From Lachnospiraceae bacterium (GTDB taxonomy: Bacteria; Bacillota; Clostridia; Lachnospirales; Lachnospiraceae): a DNA stretch of 32,775 nt. Shown one piece after another: positions 9,292 to 19,380 of the stretch (position 1 is the first letter of the stretch; each line of letters opens with the position of its first letter). A program made the translations under genes and the position numbers. The notes below the pieces were generated by a model. The model worked only from the letters and a program-made list of their open reading frames with translations. It made no database searches and had not been told where the DNA came from. The stretch spans positions 1 through 32,775 of the forward strand of contig JAJBUT010000093.1 in the NCBI GenBank assembly GCA_020860185.1. The letters run 5' to 3'.

Positions 9292-10470
9292 ATGCAGTAT
9301 CGCAGGTTAAAGGACGGCACGGATATTTCCATACTGGCCTATGGATGTATGCGTTTTACGAAGACAAACGGAAAAATTGATCTGGCGAAGGCAGAGCGCG
9401 AGATCATGGAAGCGATTGATCTCGGCGTCAATTATTTTGATACCGCTTATATCTATTCCGGCAGCGAGGCAGCCATCGGTGAGATTTTTGAGAAAAACCA
9501 CTGCCGTGACCGGGTGTATATCGCGGATAAGCTGCCTCACTATATGATCCGATCCCGTGCAGGTCTGGAAAAGACTTTTCAGGAGCAGCTGCGGCGTCTG
9601 CGGACGGATCATATAGATTTCTATCTCATGCATGTCCTGACGGACGTCGCTACCTGGGAACGGCTAAAAGGGTTGGGGGCGGAGGAGTGGATCCGGGAAA
9701 AGAAGGAGTCCGGGCAGATACGGAATATCGGTTTTTCCTACCATGGAAATTCCAATATGTTCTGCAGACTGGTGGATGCCTATGACTGGGATTTCTGCAT
9801 GATCCAGTACAATTACCTGGATGAATTTTCACAGGCGGGACGGACGGGACTTACGTATGCCTGCGGGCACGGGCTGTCCGTGATGATCATGGAACCGCTG
9901 CGGGGCGGCCGTCTGGTCAGCCTTCTGCCGGATACGGCGAAGCGCCTGATCGCGGAGAACGAAAGGGGATACAGTGCAGCAGAATGGTCCTTCCGCTGGC
10001 TGTGGAACCAGCCGGAGGTGACGGCCGTGCTCTCCGGAATGAATTCTCCGGAAATGCTGCGGGAGAACGCGGCGATTGCTTCTGACGCGCGGTCGGGAGC
10101 CTTCACGGAGGAGGATTTTGCACTGATCGAGCAGCTTAAAAACCAGATTAACTACAGCACGAAGGTCGGGTGTACCGGCTGCGGCTATTGTATGCCCTGC
10201 CCGAGAGGCGTGGACATACCCGGTACTTTCAGCGCATGGAATATGTTCTGTTCGCAGGATAAAAAATCCGCCAGAAAAAGCTATATGCAGTGTACGATCT
10301 TTCGCCACGACCCGGGCAGTGCGTCGCAGTGTATCGGCTGCGGGAAGTGTGAGCAGCACTGTCCGCAGGGGATTGAGATCCCAAAGGAGCTGAAGCTGGC
10401 GGCTGCGGATCTGGAGACGGTTGTTTACAAAGGAGGCAGGGCACTGATCCGGCTGCTGCACCTGTGGTGA
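9292..10470 (+). CDS. Aldo/keto reductase with C-terminal 4Fe-4S ferredoxin-like domain
   Basis: 392 aa; MQYRRLKDGTDISILAYGCMRF, NYFDTAYIYSGSE, HIDFYLMHV; C-terminal CTGCGYCMPCPRGVDIP and CIGCGKCEQHCPQGIEIP. Confidence 0.93.
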   Translation: MQYRRLKDGTDISILAYGCMRFTKTNGKIDLAKAEREIMEAIDLGVNYFDTAYIYSGSEAAIGEIFEKNHCRDRVYIADKLPHYMIRSRAGLEKTFQEQLRRLRTDHIDFYLMHVLTDVATWERLKGLGAEEWIREKKESGQIRNIGFSYHGNSNMFCRLVDAYDWDFCMIQYNYLDEFSQAGRTGLTYACGHGLSVMIMEPLRGGRLVSLLPDTAKRLIAENERGYSAAEWSFRWLWNQPEVTAVLSGMNSPEMLRENAAIASDARSGAFTEEDFALIEQLKNQINYSTKVGCTGCGYCMPCPRGVDIPGTFSAWNMFCSQDKKSARKSYMQCTIFRHDPGSASQCIGCGKCEQHCPQGIEIPKELKLAAADLETVVYKGGRALIRLLHLW

Positions 10471-10510
10471 TATCTATAGGTGTTCCTGCGCTGCGAAAGC
10501 AGAGCATGTA

Positions 10511-10668
10511 AGGAACTGTTCAAAAATAACTTTTAATATTGCTTGTCTTTTTCTCCGATAGCACCACTCAAAAATCAGTTACATAGCCCGCTATGCGCCT
10601 GATTATTGAGCGGCACTCTCGAAGAAAAATCCAGCGCACTATTTAAAAGTTATTTCTTAACAGTTCCT
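10511..10668. repeat. 158-bp full-length imperfect palindrome (MITE-like)
   Basis: AGGAACTGTTCAAAAATAACTTTTAA ... TTAAAAGTTATTTCTTAACAGTTCCT ends are inverted repeats; inner arms TTTTTCTCCGATAGCACCACTCAAAAATCAG / CTGATTATTGAGCGGCACTCTCGAAGAAAAA also pair; centre CATAGCCCGCTATG. Confidence 0.85.
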
Positions 10669-10787
10669 AAGTTTTACACACATTTCAAAGCCACAACATT
10701 TTCGGCCTGACCCCGCAGCAAGTGCGTGGTCAGGGAGTGACCAGTAACACATTTTATCCGGTGCGACACTTAAAAAAGGATTGTTGG

Positions 10788-10816
10788 TTGATGAGTTTTG
10801 TATCGTTTGTTATACT
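10788..10816 (+). promoter_or_regulatory. Candidate promoter of the ABC transporter gene
   Basis: TTGATG, 17-bp spacer, TATACT. Confidence 0.5.
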
Positions 10817-10861
10817 GAACACAGTGGAATATATATGGTTTGGCATCAAAGGAGAAAATGA

Positions 10862-13800
10862 ATGCTGCAATTAAAAAATATCTGTAAACAGTATACGACA
10901 GGTGATCTGGTGCAGACCGCGCTGGATGACGTGAGCCTGAATTTCCGTGACAACGAGTTCGTCGCGATCCTGGGCCCCAGCGGTTCCGGCAAGACCACGC
11001 TGCTCAATATCATCGGCGGTCTGGATCGTTATGACAGCGGAGATCTGATCATCAACGGCATTTCAACAAAACAATACTCGGACCGGGACTGGGATTCCTA
11101 TCGAAATCATACGATTGGTTTTGTGTTTCAGAGCTATAACCTGATTCCCCATCAGACCGTTTTATCGAATGTGGAACTGGCGCTGACGATCTCCGGTATC
11201 TCCAGGGAGGAACGCAGAAAAAGAGCGAAAGAGGCGCTGGATCAGGTGGGGCTCGGAGATCAGCTTCACAAAAAACCGAATCAGATGTCCGGCGGGCAGA
11301 TGCAGCGCGTCGCGATCGCGCGCGCCCTGATCAATAACCCGGATATTCTCCTGGCAGATGAGCCGACCGGCGCGCTGGATTCGGAGACCAGTGTGCAGGT
11401 CATGGATCTTCTGAAGGAAGTGGCGAAGGAGCGTATGGTCGTCATGGTGACGCATAATCCTGAGCTGGCTCAGCAGTACGCGACGCGGATTGTCCGTCTC
11501 ACGGATGGACATATCATCAGCGATACGGATCCTTATTTTGTGGATGACACCGCGCTGGAGCCGCCGGTGCACAGGAATATGGGACACTCCGCCATGACCC
11601 GCCTGACGGCCCTGGGACTTTCCTTTAACAATCTCGGAACCAAGCGCGGGCGGACCTTCCTGACCGCTTTTGCCGGTTCCATCGGCATCATCGGAATCGG
11701 TCTGGTTCTCTCGGTCTCTGCCGGTGTCAACGACTATATTGATACGCTGGAGGAGGAGACGATGTCGGAGTATCCGATCCAGGTATCGAGTTCCGGATTT
11801 GACATAACCTCCATGATGTCCTCACTCATGGGAAGCAGTTCCGCTTCGGATGAGGAGACAGAGGAGGATCAGATTACCGTCACGGAGATGATTTCCAGTA
11901 TGTTCTCCATGATGGATACCAATGATCTGGAATCTTTTAAAGAGTACATTGACAGCGGAGAGAGCGAGCTCGACGATTATACGAAGGCTATCGAGTATAT
12001 TTATGAAACGGAACTGCAGATTTACCTGGAGGACGGAGATACGATCCATCAGGTGAATCCGGAATCGACCCTGACCAGCGGCTTCGGTCTCAGCTCGAGT
12101 CTGATGAGTATGATGTCCTCATATATGAGTATGGATCTGTTTTACGCGATGCCTGAGAATGAGGAACTCTACATTGATTCCTACGAAGTGAAGGCGGGAC
12201 GGTGGCCGGAGGATTATAATGAATGTGTTCTGGTACTCACTTCCGACGGGAGTGTCAGCGATTACATGTTATATACGCTCGGACTTCGGGATTATGAGGA
12301 GTATGAGAGTCTGGTAGAAAAGGCTGCAAACGGGGAAAGTATTGACGATGTGGAATACCTTGATACGTATTCTTATGATGAAGTGCTGGGTCAGACATTC
12401 AAACTGGTCAATGCCTCGGATTACTATGAATACGACAGTGAGTACGGCGTGTGGACAGACAAGACAGACAATGAGGATTATATGCGGGAACTGGTTCAAA
12501 ACGGCGAGGATATCACGATCGTCGGTATCGTTCAGCCGCTGGAGGATGCGACGGCTGCCGCGCTGACGGAGGGGCTTAATTATCCGAAGTCTCTGATCGA
12601 GCATGTGGCGGAAGAGGCGGCGGAGAGCCAGATTGTGAAGGATCAGCTATCTAACCCGAAAATGAACGTGTTTACCGGCGAAGCCTTCGGGGAGGATGCG
12701 GAATTTGATCTGGAATCCCTGTTTTCTCTGGATGATGATACTTTGTCTGGTCTGTTTGACGCGGACAGTATCTCGGATCTGTTCTCATCATCCATTGATC
12801 TGTCGGGTCTGACGGATAGCAGTTCCATGGATCTTTCTGCTTTGATGGGGTCTGACAGTATGAGTATGGATCTGTCGGATATGGATCTGAATCTGGATCT
12901 GTCCGATCTGAATCTTGATTTATCGGACATGGATCTGGATCTGTCCGATCTGGATCTGTCTGATCTGGAATTGTCCGGTCTGGATCTCAGCGCGCTGCTG
13001 TCGGATATGGACATGTCAGATCTTTTTACTGTTTCCTCTGACAGCCTGAACCAGCTTGCCGAGGGGCTGCTGACCGGCTATGAGGCCTATGCCGCGGAAA
13101 ACTCCGCCGCATCCTACACAGATCTGACAAATGATTTTACGGCGTATTTATCCAGTTCTGAAGCACAGCAGATACTCTCGGCAGCCATGTCGGAGATCGT
13201 AGAGGAAGCTGTCTCGGACGCGCTTACCCGTCAGGATGTTACGTCGCTGCTGGAGGAGCTGGCCGCGGCGGGCAGTGAGGGAGCCAATGATGTGCTCTAC
13301 GCCTGGATGATGGACGCGATGGGCGGCATTACCGTCAGCTCCGATCAGATGGCCTCCCTGACCGCACAGCTGACCGCGGGCTACGCTTCCTATGCGGCGG
13401 CCAATCAGCTGACGACGGCGGAGAGTATCAGTGAAGGTTTTATGGATTATCTGAATTCAGATTCCGCGCAGCAGGTACTGACCGCCGGGATCATGGGTAT
13501 GCTGGATACAGATCTTCTGGAGGCGCAGATCAATGCGGCCATGCAGAGCTATATGAGTGAGATGATGAGCAGTGTCACGGATGCGATCTCTGCCCAGATT
13601 GAGACGCAGATGGCTGCTGCCATGGGGCAGGTGACTTCTCAGCTTGAGAGCCAGATGGACGGCATCATGACACAGATCAGCGCTCAGATCGAGAGTCAGA
13701 TGACCGATGTGATGAGTCAGGTGTCTGCGCAGCTGACAACAGCGATCGAATCTTCCATGGAGGAAATGCTGGACGGTATGTCAGACAGCATGCTGGATTC

Positions 13801-14527
13801 TCTGGACATCGACGCGGAATCGATTATGGAGTCAGTCAGCACAAACATGGATGCTGACTCGCTGCTGGAGCTCATGACATCCATGAGCACTGCCGCAAGC
13901 TCCAGTTACGCAGGCAATCTCGCCGATCTGGGTTATGTGGATTTTGATAGCCCTTCCGAGATTGACATATATCCGAAGGATTTTGAGAGCAAGGACGAGG
14001 TCGTCGCGATCCTGGACAATTATAACGCGGAGATGCTTGACGCGGGAGAGGAAGAAAAGCAGATTACCTATACGGATCTGGTCGGAACGATGATGTCTAC
14101 GGTGACGACGATCATTAATCTGGTCTCCTATGTGCTGATCGCGTTTGTCTCTGTTTCACTGATTGTTTCCTCGATTATGATCGGCATTATTACTTATATC
14201 TCAGTCCTGGAACGCACCAGAGAGATCGGTATTCTGCGCGCAATCGGCGCCTCAAAGCGGAATATTGCACAGATATTTAATTCGGAGACCTTTATCGTCG
14301 GACTGTGCGCCGGTCTGCTGGGCGTGGGAATTGCCCTGCTGCTCCTGATTCCGATCAACATGGTTGTTCACAATTTTGTGCAGGCGGACGATGCCAGAGC
14401 ATATCTGCCGGTTTCCTACAGCGTCATGCTGGTGGTGCTGAGCGTTGTGCTGACTCTGATCGGCGGTCTGATTCCGTCGAGAAAGGCTTCCACGATGGAT
14501 CCGGTCTCGGCGCTGCGGTCAGAGTAA
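10862..14527 (+). CDS. ABC transporter ATP-binding/permease fusion (MacB/FtsX-type) with very large extracytoplasmic region
   Basis: N-terminal ATPase: GPSGSGKTTLLN (Walker A), MSGGQMQRVAIARAL (signature), ILLADEPTGALDS (Walker B). TM segment TFLTAFAGSIGIIGIGLVLSVSAG, then ~800 aa, then C-terminal FtsX-like TMs ISVLERTREIGILRAIGASKRNI ... GGLIPSRKASTMDPVSALRSE. Confidence 0.93.
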   Translation: MLQLKNICKQYTTGDLVQTALDDVSLNFRDNEFVAILGPSGSGKTTLLNIIGGLDRYDSGDLIINGISTKQYSDRDWDSYRNHTIGFVFQSYNLIPHQTVLSNVELALTISGISREERRKRAKEALDQVGLGDQLHKKPNQMSGGQMQRVAIARALINNPDILLADEPTGALDSETSVQVMDLLKEVAKERMVVMVTHNPELAQQYATRIVRLTDGHIISDTDPYFVDDTALEPPVHRNMGHSAMTRLTALGLSFNNLGTKRGRTFLTAFAGSIGIIGIGLVLSVSAGVNDYIDTLEEETMSEYPIQVSSSGFDITSMMSSLMGSSSASDEETEEDQITVTEMISSMFSMMDTNDLESFKEYIDSGESELDDYTKAIEYIYETELQIYLEDGDTIHQVNPESTLTSGFGLSSSLMSMMSSYMSMDLFYAMPENEELYIDSYEVKAGRWPEDYNECVLVLTSDGSVSDYMLYTLGLRDYEEYESLVEKAANGESIDDVEYLDTYSYDEVLGQTFKLVNASDYYEYDSEYGVWTDKTDNEDYMRELVQNGEDITIVGIVQPLEDATAAALTEGLNYPKSLIEHVAEEAAESQIVKDQLSNPKMNVFTGEAFGEDAEFDLESLFSLDDDTLSGLFDADSISDLFSSSIDLSGLTDSSSMDLSALMGSDSMSMDLSDMDLNLDLSDLNLDLSDMDLDLSDLDLSDLELSGLDLSALLSDMDMSDLFTVSSDSLNQLAEGLLTGYEAYAAENSAASYTDLTNDFTAYLSSSEAQQILSAAMSEIVEEAVSDALTRQDVTSLLEELAAAGSEGANDVLYAWMMDAMGGITVSSDQMASLTAQLTAGYASYAAANQLTTAESISEGFMDYLNSDSAQQVLTAGIMGMLDTDLLEAQINAAMQSYMSEMMSSVTDAISAQIETQMAAAMGQVTSQLESQMDGIMTQISAQIESQMTDVMSQVSAQLTTAIESSMEEMLDGMSDSMLDSLDIDAESIMESVSTNMDADSLLELMTSMSTAASSSYAGNLADLGYVDFDSPSEIDIYPKDFESKDEVVAILDNYNAEMLDAGEEEKQITYTDLVGTMMSTVTTIINLVSYVLIAFVSVSLIVSSIMIGIITYISVLERTREIGILRAIGASKRNIAQIFNSETFIVGLCAGLLGVGIALLLLIPINMVVHNFVQADDARAYLPVSYSVMLVVLSVVLTLIGGLIPSRKASTMDPVSALRSE

Positions 14528-14554
14528 ATTGGATATCGGTATATGAATGATATA

Positions 14555-14597
14555 GAAAAAATGCTTCGCGGGAACTGTTCCTGCGAAGCATTTTTTG
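14555..14597. terminator. Bidirectional intrinsic terminator between convergent genes
   Basis: AAAAAATGCTTCGCGGGA-actg-TTCCTGCGAAGCATTTTTT; A-run and T-run on both sides, lying between the + ABC gene and the - activase gene. Confidence 0.9.
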
Positions 14598-14603
14598 TCT
14601 GAT

Positions 14604-17600
14604 TTATGAGTTCTGAAGATTCTTCTGCGCCGTTGACAGCATCAGTTTGATACGGTTCAGCTGGTTTACTTCGCTGGCGCCCGGGTCGAAATCGATGGCT
14701 ACGATATTTGACTTCGGATACTGGTGGCGAAGTTCCTTGATGACGCCTTTGCCTACGATGTGGTTTGGCAGGCAGGCGAAGGGCTGGCAGCAGACGATGT
14801 TGTTTACGCCGGCATTGATCAGTTCTACCATCTCGCCGGTTAAAAACCATCCTTCACCGGTCTGGTTGCCCAGAGAAACGATATCCTTCGCGTTTTCCGC
14901 CGTCTCATAGATGCTGGAGGGCGGGTAGAAGTGTTTGCTTTCCTCCAATGCTTTATGTGCCGCGCGCCGCAGCCACTCTACGCCCCAGATGCCGATTCTT
15001 GCTTTGGTCCAGCTCGATTTTTTGAAACCGAGGTTATCTACCTTAAACTTCGTGTTGTAGAAGCAGTAGAGGAAAAAGTCAATGAGATCCGGCACGACCG
15101 GCTCGGCGCCTTCGGCTTCCAGCAGTTCTGCCAGATTGTTGTTGGCGAGCGGCATGAATTTCACCAGAATCTCACCGACGATGCCGACCTTCGGTTTTAC
15201 GATATCCAGCCTCGGGAGTTCGTCAAAATCCTTTACCATCTCTCTGCAATACTTCTTGTATTTGCGGTGGCTGATTGCCCGGTCCGTTGATACGAAATCC
15301 GTAATTGTTTTCACCCATTTCCGGTGCAGCTCGTTGGTCGAGCCGGGAACCGCCTCGTAAGGCCTGGTGGCGTAGATACAGCGCATCAGTATGTCGCCGA
15401 AGACCAGACAGTAGATGCCCCGCTGCGCCAGAGAAAAGTTGATCTTAAAGCCCGGATTTTTTTCCAGGGAACTCAGGTTCAGGGAAATGACCGGTATCTG
15501 CGGATATCCGGCTTTCTCGAGTGCGCGGCGGATAAATCCGACGTAGTTGGACGCCCGGCAGCCGCCGCCGGTCTGCGTCATGATGAGAGCCAGGCGATCC
15601 ACATCATATTTGCCGGAGGTGACGGCATCCATCACCATGCCGACCGATATCAGTGACGGATAGCAGGCGTCATTGTTGACGTATTTCAGACCGGCATTCA
15701 CGGCATCGCGGTTGTCATTTTCAAGGACAACCAGATTATAACCGGAAGCTTTAAACGCAGGCTCCAGAAGTTCAAAATGAACCGGAGACATCTGCGGCGC
15801 CAGTATCGTGTAGTTTTTGCGCATATCCTCGGTGAAAATGACGCGTTCGTGGCTGGACGGAACAATGGTGCGTTCCTTCGGGTGTTTCTCACGCGTGCGG
15901 ATGGCAGCGATGAGAGAGCGGATGCGGATGCGCGCGGCTCCGAGGTTGTTGACCTCGTCGATTTTCAGGCAGGTGTAGATCTTGCCTGAATGCGTCAGAA
16001 TATCGCTGACCTGGTCGGTCGTCACGGCGTCCAGCCCGCAGCCGAAGGAATTCAGCTGAATCAGATCCAGATTGTCTGTGGTTTTGACATACTGCGCCGC
16101 GGCGTATAGCCGGGAGTGGTACATCCACTGATCCAGCACGATGAGCGGACGATCTACCTTCTGCAGATGGGAGATGGAATCCTCTGTCAGCACCGCAAAT
16201 CCGTAGGAAGTGATCAGCTCCGGTATGCCGTGGTTGATTTCCGGGTCAAGGTGGTAGGGGCGTCCGGCGAGAACGATGCCCCGGCGGTGGTTTTCTTCCA
16301 TCCATTTCAGCGTCTCCTCGCCTTTTTTACGCATGTCGTCTCTGGCGGACTGAAGCTCTGTCCATGCTCTGTGAATGGCCGATCTGCTCTCTGATTCGGG
16401 TATGCCGAACTCATCCTTTAAAATCGTAAGCAGCCGTTTCGTCAGAATTTCTTCATTGGTCAGTGCCAGAAACGGGTGAATCAGGCGGACTCTGCCCGTA
16501 TTGATATCATCTACATTATTTTTGATATTCTCCGGATAGGAGGTCACGATGGGGCAGTTGTAATTGTTGCCCGCACCCTCAAACTCGTTGCGTTCATAGG
16601 GAATGCACGGATAAAAAATCGTCTGTACGCCTTCCTTGATCAGCCAGGTGATATGCCCGTGTGCGAGTTTTGCCGGATAGCACTCTGATTCACTCGGAAT
16701 GGACTCGATGCCGAGTTCGTACATTTTCCGGGTGGAGAGGGGAGAGAGAACCACACGGTATTTCAGTTCACGGAAGAGAACCGCCCAGAAAGGAAAGTCC
16801 TCATAAAGGTTTAATACCCGCGGGATGCCGAGAATGCCGCGCTCTGCTTCCTCCTCCGACAGAGGCTCATAGTCGAAGACGCGATGTAGTTTGTATTCAA
16901 ACAGATTCGGGATCTGCTCTTTGTTTTTCTCTTTTCCGAGCGCACGCTCACAGCGGTTGCCGGTGATAAAGCGGCGATTGCCGGAAAACTGGTTGATCGT
17001 CAGCAGGCAGTTGTTCGTGCATCTGCCGCAGCGGGCCAGCTTTGTGGTGAACTCGAGCTGATTGATCTCATCGATGGAGAGCATGGTGGTCGGCCTGCCC
17101 TCGTAGCGTTCTCTTGCGATCAGGGCGGAACCGAAGGCTCCCATGATGCCGGCGATGTCCGGGCGGATGGCCTCACGGCCGGAGATGGTCTCAAAGCTCC
17201 GGAGCACGGCGTCATTGTAAAAAGTGCCGCCCTGAACCACGATGTGCTTTCCGAGCTGATCCGGGTCGGAAAGCTTAATGACCTTGAACAGGGCGTTTTT
17301 GATCACGGAGTAGGCAAGTCCGGAGGAGATATCTGCAACGGTCGCCCCTTCCTTCTGTGCCTGTTTTACCTTTGAATTCATAAATACGGTACAGCGGGTG
17401 CCCAGATCAATGGGGTGCTGCGCAAACAGAGCTTCCTGCGCGAAATCCTGGACGGAGTAGTTCAGTGATTTGGCAAAAGTCTCTATGAAAGAACCGCATC
17501 CGGAGGAGCATGCTTCGTTCAGCTGAACGCTGTCCACCGTGTTGTCCTTGATGCGGATACACTTCATGTCCTGGCCGCCGATGTCCAGAATGCAGTCTAC

Positions 17601-18848
17601 ATCCGGGTCAAAAAAGGCGGCGGCCGTGTAGTGCGCGATGGTCTCTACCTCGCCGTCGTCCAGCATCAGGGCAGCCTTCACCAGCGCCTCACCATATCCG
17701 GTGGAACAGGAAGAAACGATGTGCGCACCCTCGGGGAGCAGGCTGTATATCTCTTTGATGGACTGAATGGAGGTGGCGAGAGGGCTGCCGTTGTTGTTGC
17801 TGTAGAAAGAATACAGCAGAGCGCCGTCCTCACCCACGAGAGCCACCTTCGTCGTTGTGGAACCGGCGTCAATGCCGAGGTAGCAGTTTCCGCTGTATGT
17901 AGCAAGATCGCCTTTCCTGACGGTCGCCTGATTGTGGCGGGCGATAAAGGTGTCATATGCCTCCCGGTCTTTGAACAGAGGATCCATGCGTTCTACCTCG
18001 AATTCCATGTGCAGCTCGCCGGAGAGTTTGCCGATCAGAGCCTCCAGAGAAATCTGAGACTCTTCCTTATAATTTAATGCGGAACCGATAGCCGCAAACA
18101 GGTGAGAGTTTTCCGGCACGATCGTGTGCTCATCGTCCAGCTTCAGCGTACGGATAAACGCAGTTTTTAATTCTGATAAAAAGTGCAGCGGGCCGCCCAG
18201 AAAGGCGACATGTCCGCGGATCGGCTTACCGCAGGCCAGTCCGCTGATGGTCTGGTTGACCACAGCCTGAAAGATGGAGGCGGAGAGATCCTCCCTCGTC
18301 GCGCCCTCATTGATCAGGGGCTGAATGTCCGATTTCGCAAAAACGCCACAGCGGGCCGCGATGGGATAGAGCGCTTTATAATCCTTCGCGTATTCGTTCA
18401 GACCGGCAGCGTCCGTCTGGATCAGGGAAGCCATCTGGTCGATGAAGGAGCCGGTGCCGCCGGCACAGATGCCGTTCATGCGCTGCTCGACATTGCCTCC
18501 CTCGAAATAGATGATCTTGGCGTCCTCACCGCCGAGCTCGATCGCCACGTCAGTCTGCGGCGCATAGTGCTGCAGCGATGTGGAGACGGCGATTACCTCC
18601 TGAACAAACGGCACCTCCAGATGGTTAGCGAGGGTCAGTCCGCCGGATCCGGTGATCATCGGACAGAGCATCATCTCCCCCAGATGGTCATGCGCCTTTG
18701 TAAGCAGTTCGGACAGTGTCTCGCGTATGTTGGCGAAATGGCGCATATAATCAGAGAACAACAGCTGATCCTGCTGATCTAAAACAGCGATTTTTACTGT
18801 GGTGGAACCGATATCGATCCCGAGTTTGTAAAATGCAGAACTGGACAT
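14604..18848 (-). CDS. 2-hydroxyacyl-CoA dehydratase activase/dehydratase-like large protein (paralog of 1-3377)
   Basis: ~1414 aa; two ASKHA domains ([17 protein letters not shown]...[13 protein letters not shown]...[28 protein letters not shown]...[12 protein letters not shown]...[13 protein letters not shown]), then [66 protein letters not shown]. Start at ATG 18848 with AAAGGTGAGG RBS. Confidence 0.93.
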   Translation of the reverse strand: MSSSAFYKLGIDIGSTTVKIAVLDQQDQLLFSDYMRHFANIRETLSELLTKAHDHLGEMMLCPMITGSGGLTLANHLEVPFVQEVIAVSTSLQHYAPQTDVAIELGGEDAKIIYFEGGNVEQRMNGICAGGTGSFIDQMASLIQTDAAGLNEYAKDYKALYPIAARCGVFAKSDIQPLINEGATREDLSASIFQAVVNQTISGLACGKPIRGHVAFLGGPLHFLSELKTAFIRTLKLDDEHTIVPENSHLFAAIGSALNYKEESQISLEALIGKLSGELHMEFEVERMDPLFKDREAYDTFIARHNQATVRKGDLATYSGNCYLGIDAGSTTTKVALVGEDGALLYSFYSNNNGSPLATSIQSIKEIYSLLPEGAHIVSSCSTGYGEALVKAALMLDDGEVETIAHYTAAAFFDPDVDCILDIGGQDMKCIRIKDNTVDSVQLNEACSSGCGSFIETFAKSLNYSVQDFAQEALFAQHPIDLGTRCTVFMNSKVKQAQKEGATVADISSGLAYSVIKNALFKVIKLSDPDQLGKHIVVQGGTFYNDAVLRSFETISGREAIRPDIAGIMGAFGSALIARERYEGRPTTMLSIDEINQLEFTTKLARCGRCTNNCLLTINQFSGNRRFITGNRCERALGKEKNKEQIPNLFEYKLHRVFDYEPLSEEEAERGILGIPRVLNLYEDFPFWAVLFRELKYRVVLSPLSTRKMYELGIESIPSESECYPAKLAHGHITWLIKEGVQTIFYPCIPYERNEFEGAGNNYNCPIVTSYPENIKNNVDDINTGRVRLIHPFLALTNEEILTKRLLTILKDEFGIPESESRSAIHRAWTELQSARDDMRKKGEETLKWMEENHRRGIVLAGRPYHLDPEINHGIPELITSYGFAVLTEDSISHLQKVDRPLIVLDQWMYHSRLYAAAQYVKTTDNLDLIQLNSFGCGLDAVTTDQVSDILTHSGKIYTCLKIDEVNNLGAARIRIRSLIAAIRTREKHPKERTIVPSSHERVIFTEDMRKNYTILAPQMSPVHFELLEPAFKASGYNLVVLENDNRDAVNAGLKYVNNDACYPSLISVGMVMDAVTSGKYDVDRLALIMTQTGGGCRASNYVGFIRRALEKAGYPQIPVISLNLSSLEKNPGFKINFSLAQRGIYCLVFGDILMRCIYATRPYEAVPGSTNELHRKWVKTITDFVSTDRAISHRKYKKYCREMVKDFDELPRLDIVKPKVGIVGEILVKFMPLANNNLAELLEAEGAEPVVPDLIDFFLYCFYNTKFKVDNLGFKKSSWTKARIGIWGVEWLRRAAHKALEESKHFYPPSSIYETAENAKDIVSLGNQTGEGWFLTGEMVELINAGVNNIVCCQPFACLPNHIVGKGVIKELRHQYPKSNIVAIDFDPGASEVNQLNRIKLMLSTAQKNLQNS

Positions 18849-18986
18849 AGTATTCCTCACCTTTTATATTCTTGAATAAACAAGGCAATTATACGACATG
18901 AAGTTATAAAATACAATCTTTTTATAAATTCTTTCGAAACGATGGCGGAAGGCGGATGAATACATATAATAAAAGAAAAGTATAAG

Positions 18987-19271
18987 ATGATTGAGAGAAG
19001 ACAGATGGATGAGCGGATGAATTTTGATACGAAAGACAGGAGTACTTCAGAAAACGGAAATCCTGCAGATGCAGACACAGAATTCGCATGGGATCGCATG
19101 TGCGACGGGATCATCCACGTGATACAGAAAGGAGATACGCTCTACCGGCTTTCCGGGCAGTATCATGTGAGTGTTTTTGATATTATGTACAAAAATCCGT
19201 ACGCGAACGTTTATAATCTGCAGGTGGGGGATGAAATCTGTATTCCTGTTTCGCGGATGAAAAGAAGATGA
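18987..19271 (+). CDS. Small LysM-domain protein
   Basis: IIHVIQKGDTLYRLSGQYHVSVFDIMYKNPYANVYNLQVGDEICIP is a LysM motif. Start uncertain (ATG at 18987, 19005 or 19017). Confidence 0.75.
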   Translation: MIERRQMDERMNFDTKDRSTSENGNPADADTEFAWDRMCDGIIHVIQKGDTLYRLSGQYHVSVFDIMYKNPYANVYNLQVGDEICIPVSRMKRR

Positions 19272-19306
19272 ATTGTAAAATTGTTCTTAAATCTGGCGAC
19301 GGCCGT

Positions 19307-19334
19307 TGACAAAGAAAAAAGTCATCATTATAAT
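19307..19334 (+). promoter_or_regulatory. SigA-type promoter of the rhomboid-like gene
   Basis: TTGACA, 16-bp spacer, TATAAT. Confidence 0.7.
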
Positions 19335-19380
19335 CAAATAATAGTTTTGAGACATATCCGTTTAAAAAGAACAGGAGACA

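Noticed and set aside
10511-10668. Possible IS element or CRISPR-like repeat
   Set aside because: Only one palindrome, no transposase ORF, no spacer-repeat periodicity.
12643-13014. Minus-strand 123-aa Ser/Arg/Asp-repeat ORF (MSISDSSALRSRPDNSRSDRSRS...)
   Set aside because: Antisense reading of the Asp-Leu-Ser repeat in the ABC transporter; repetitive DNA keeps the opposite frame open.
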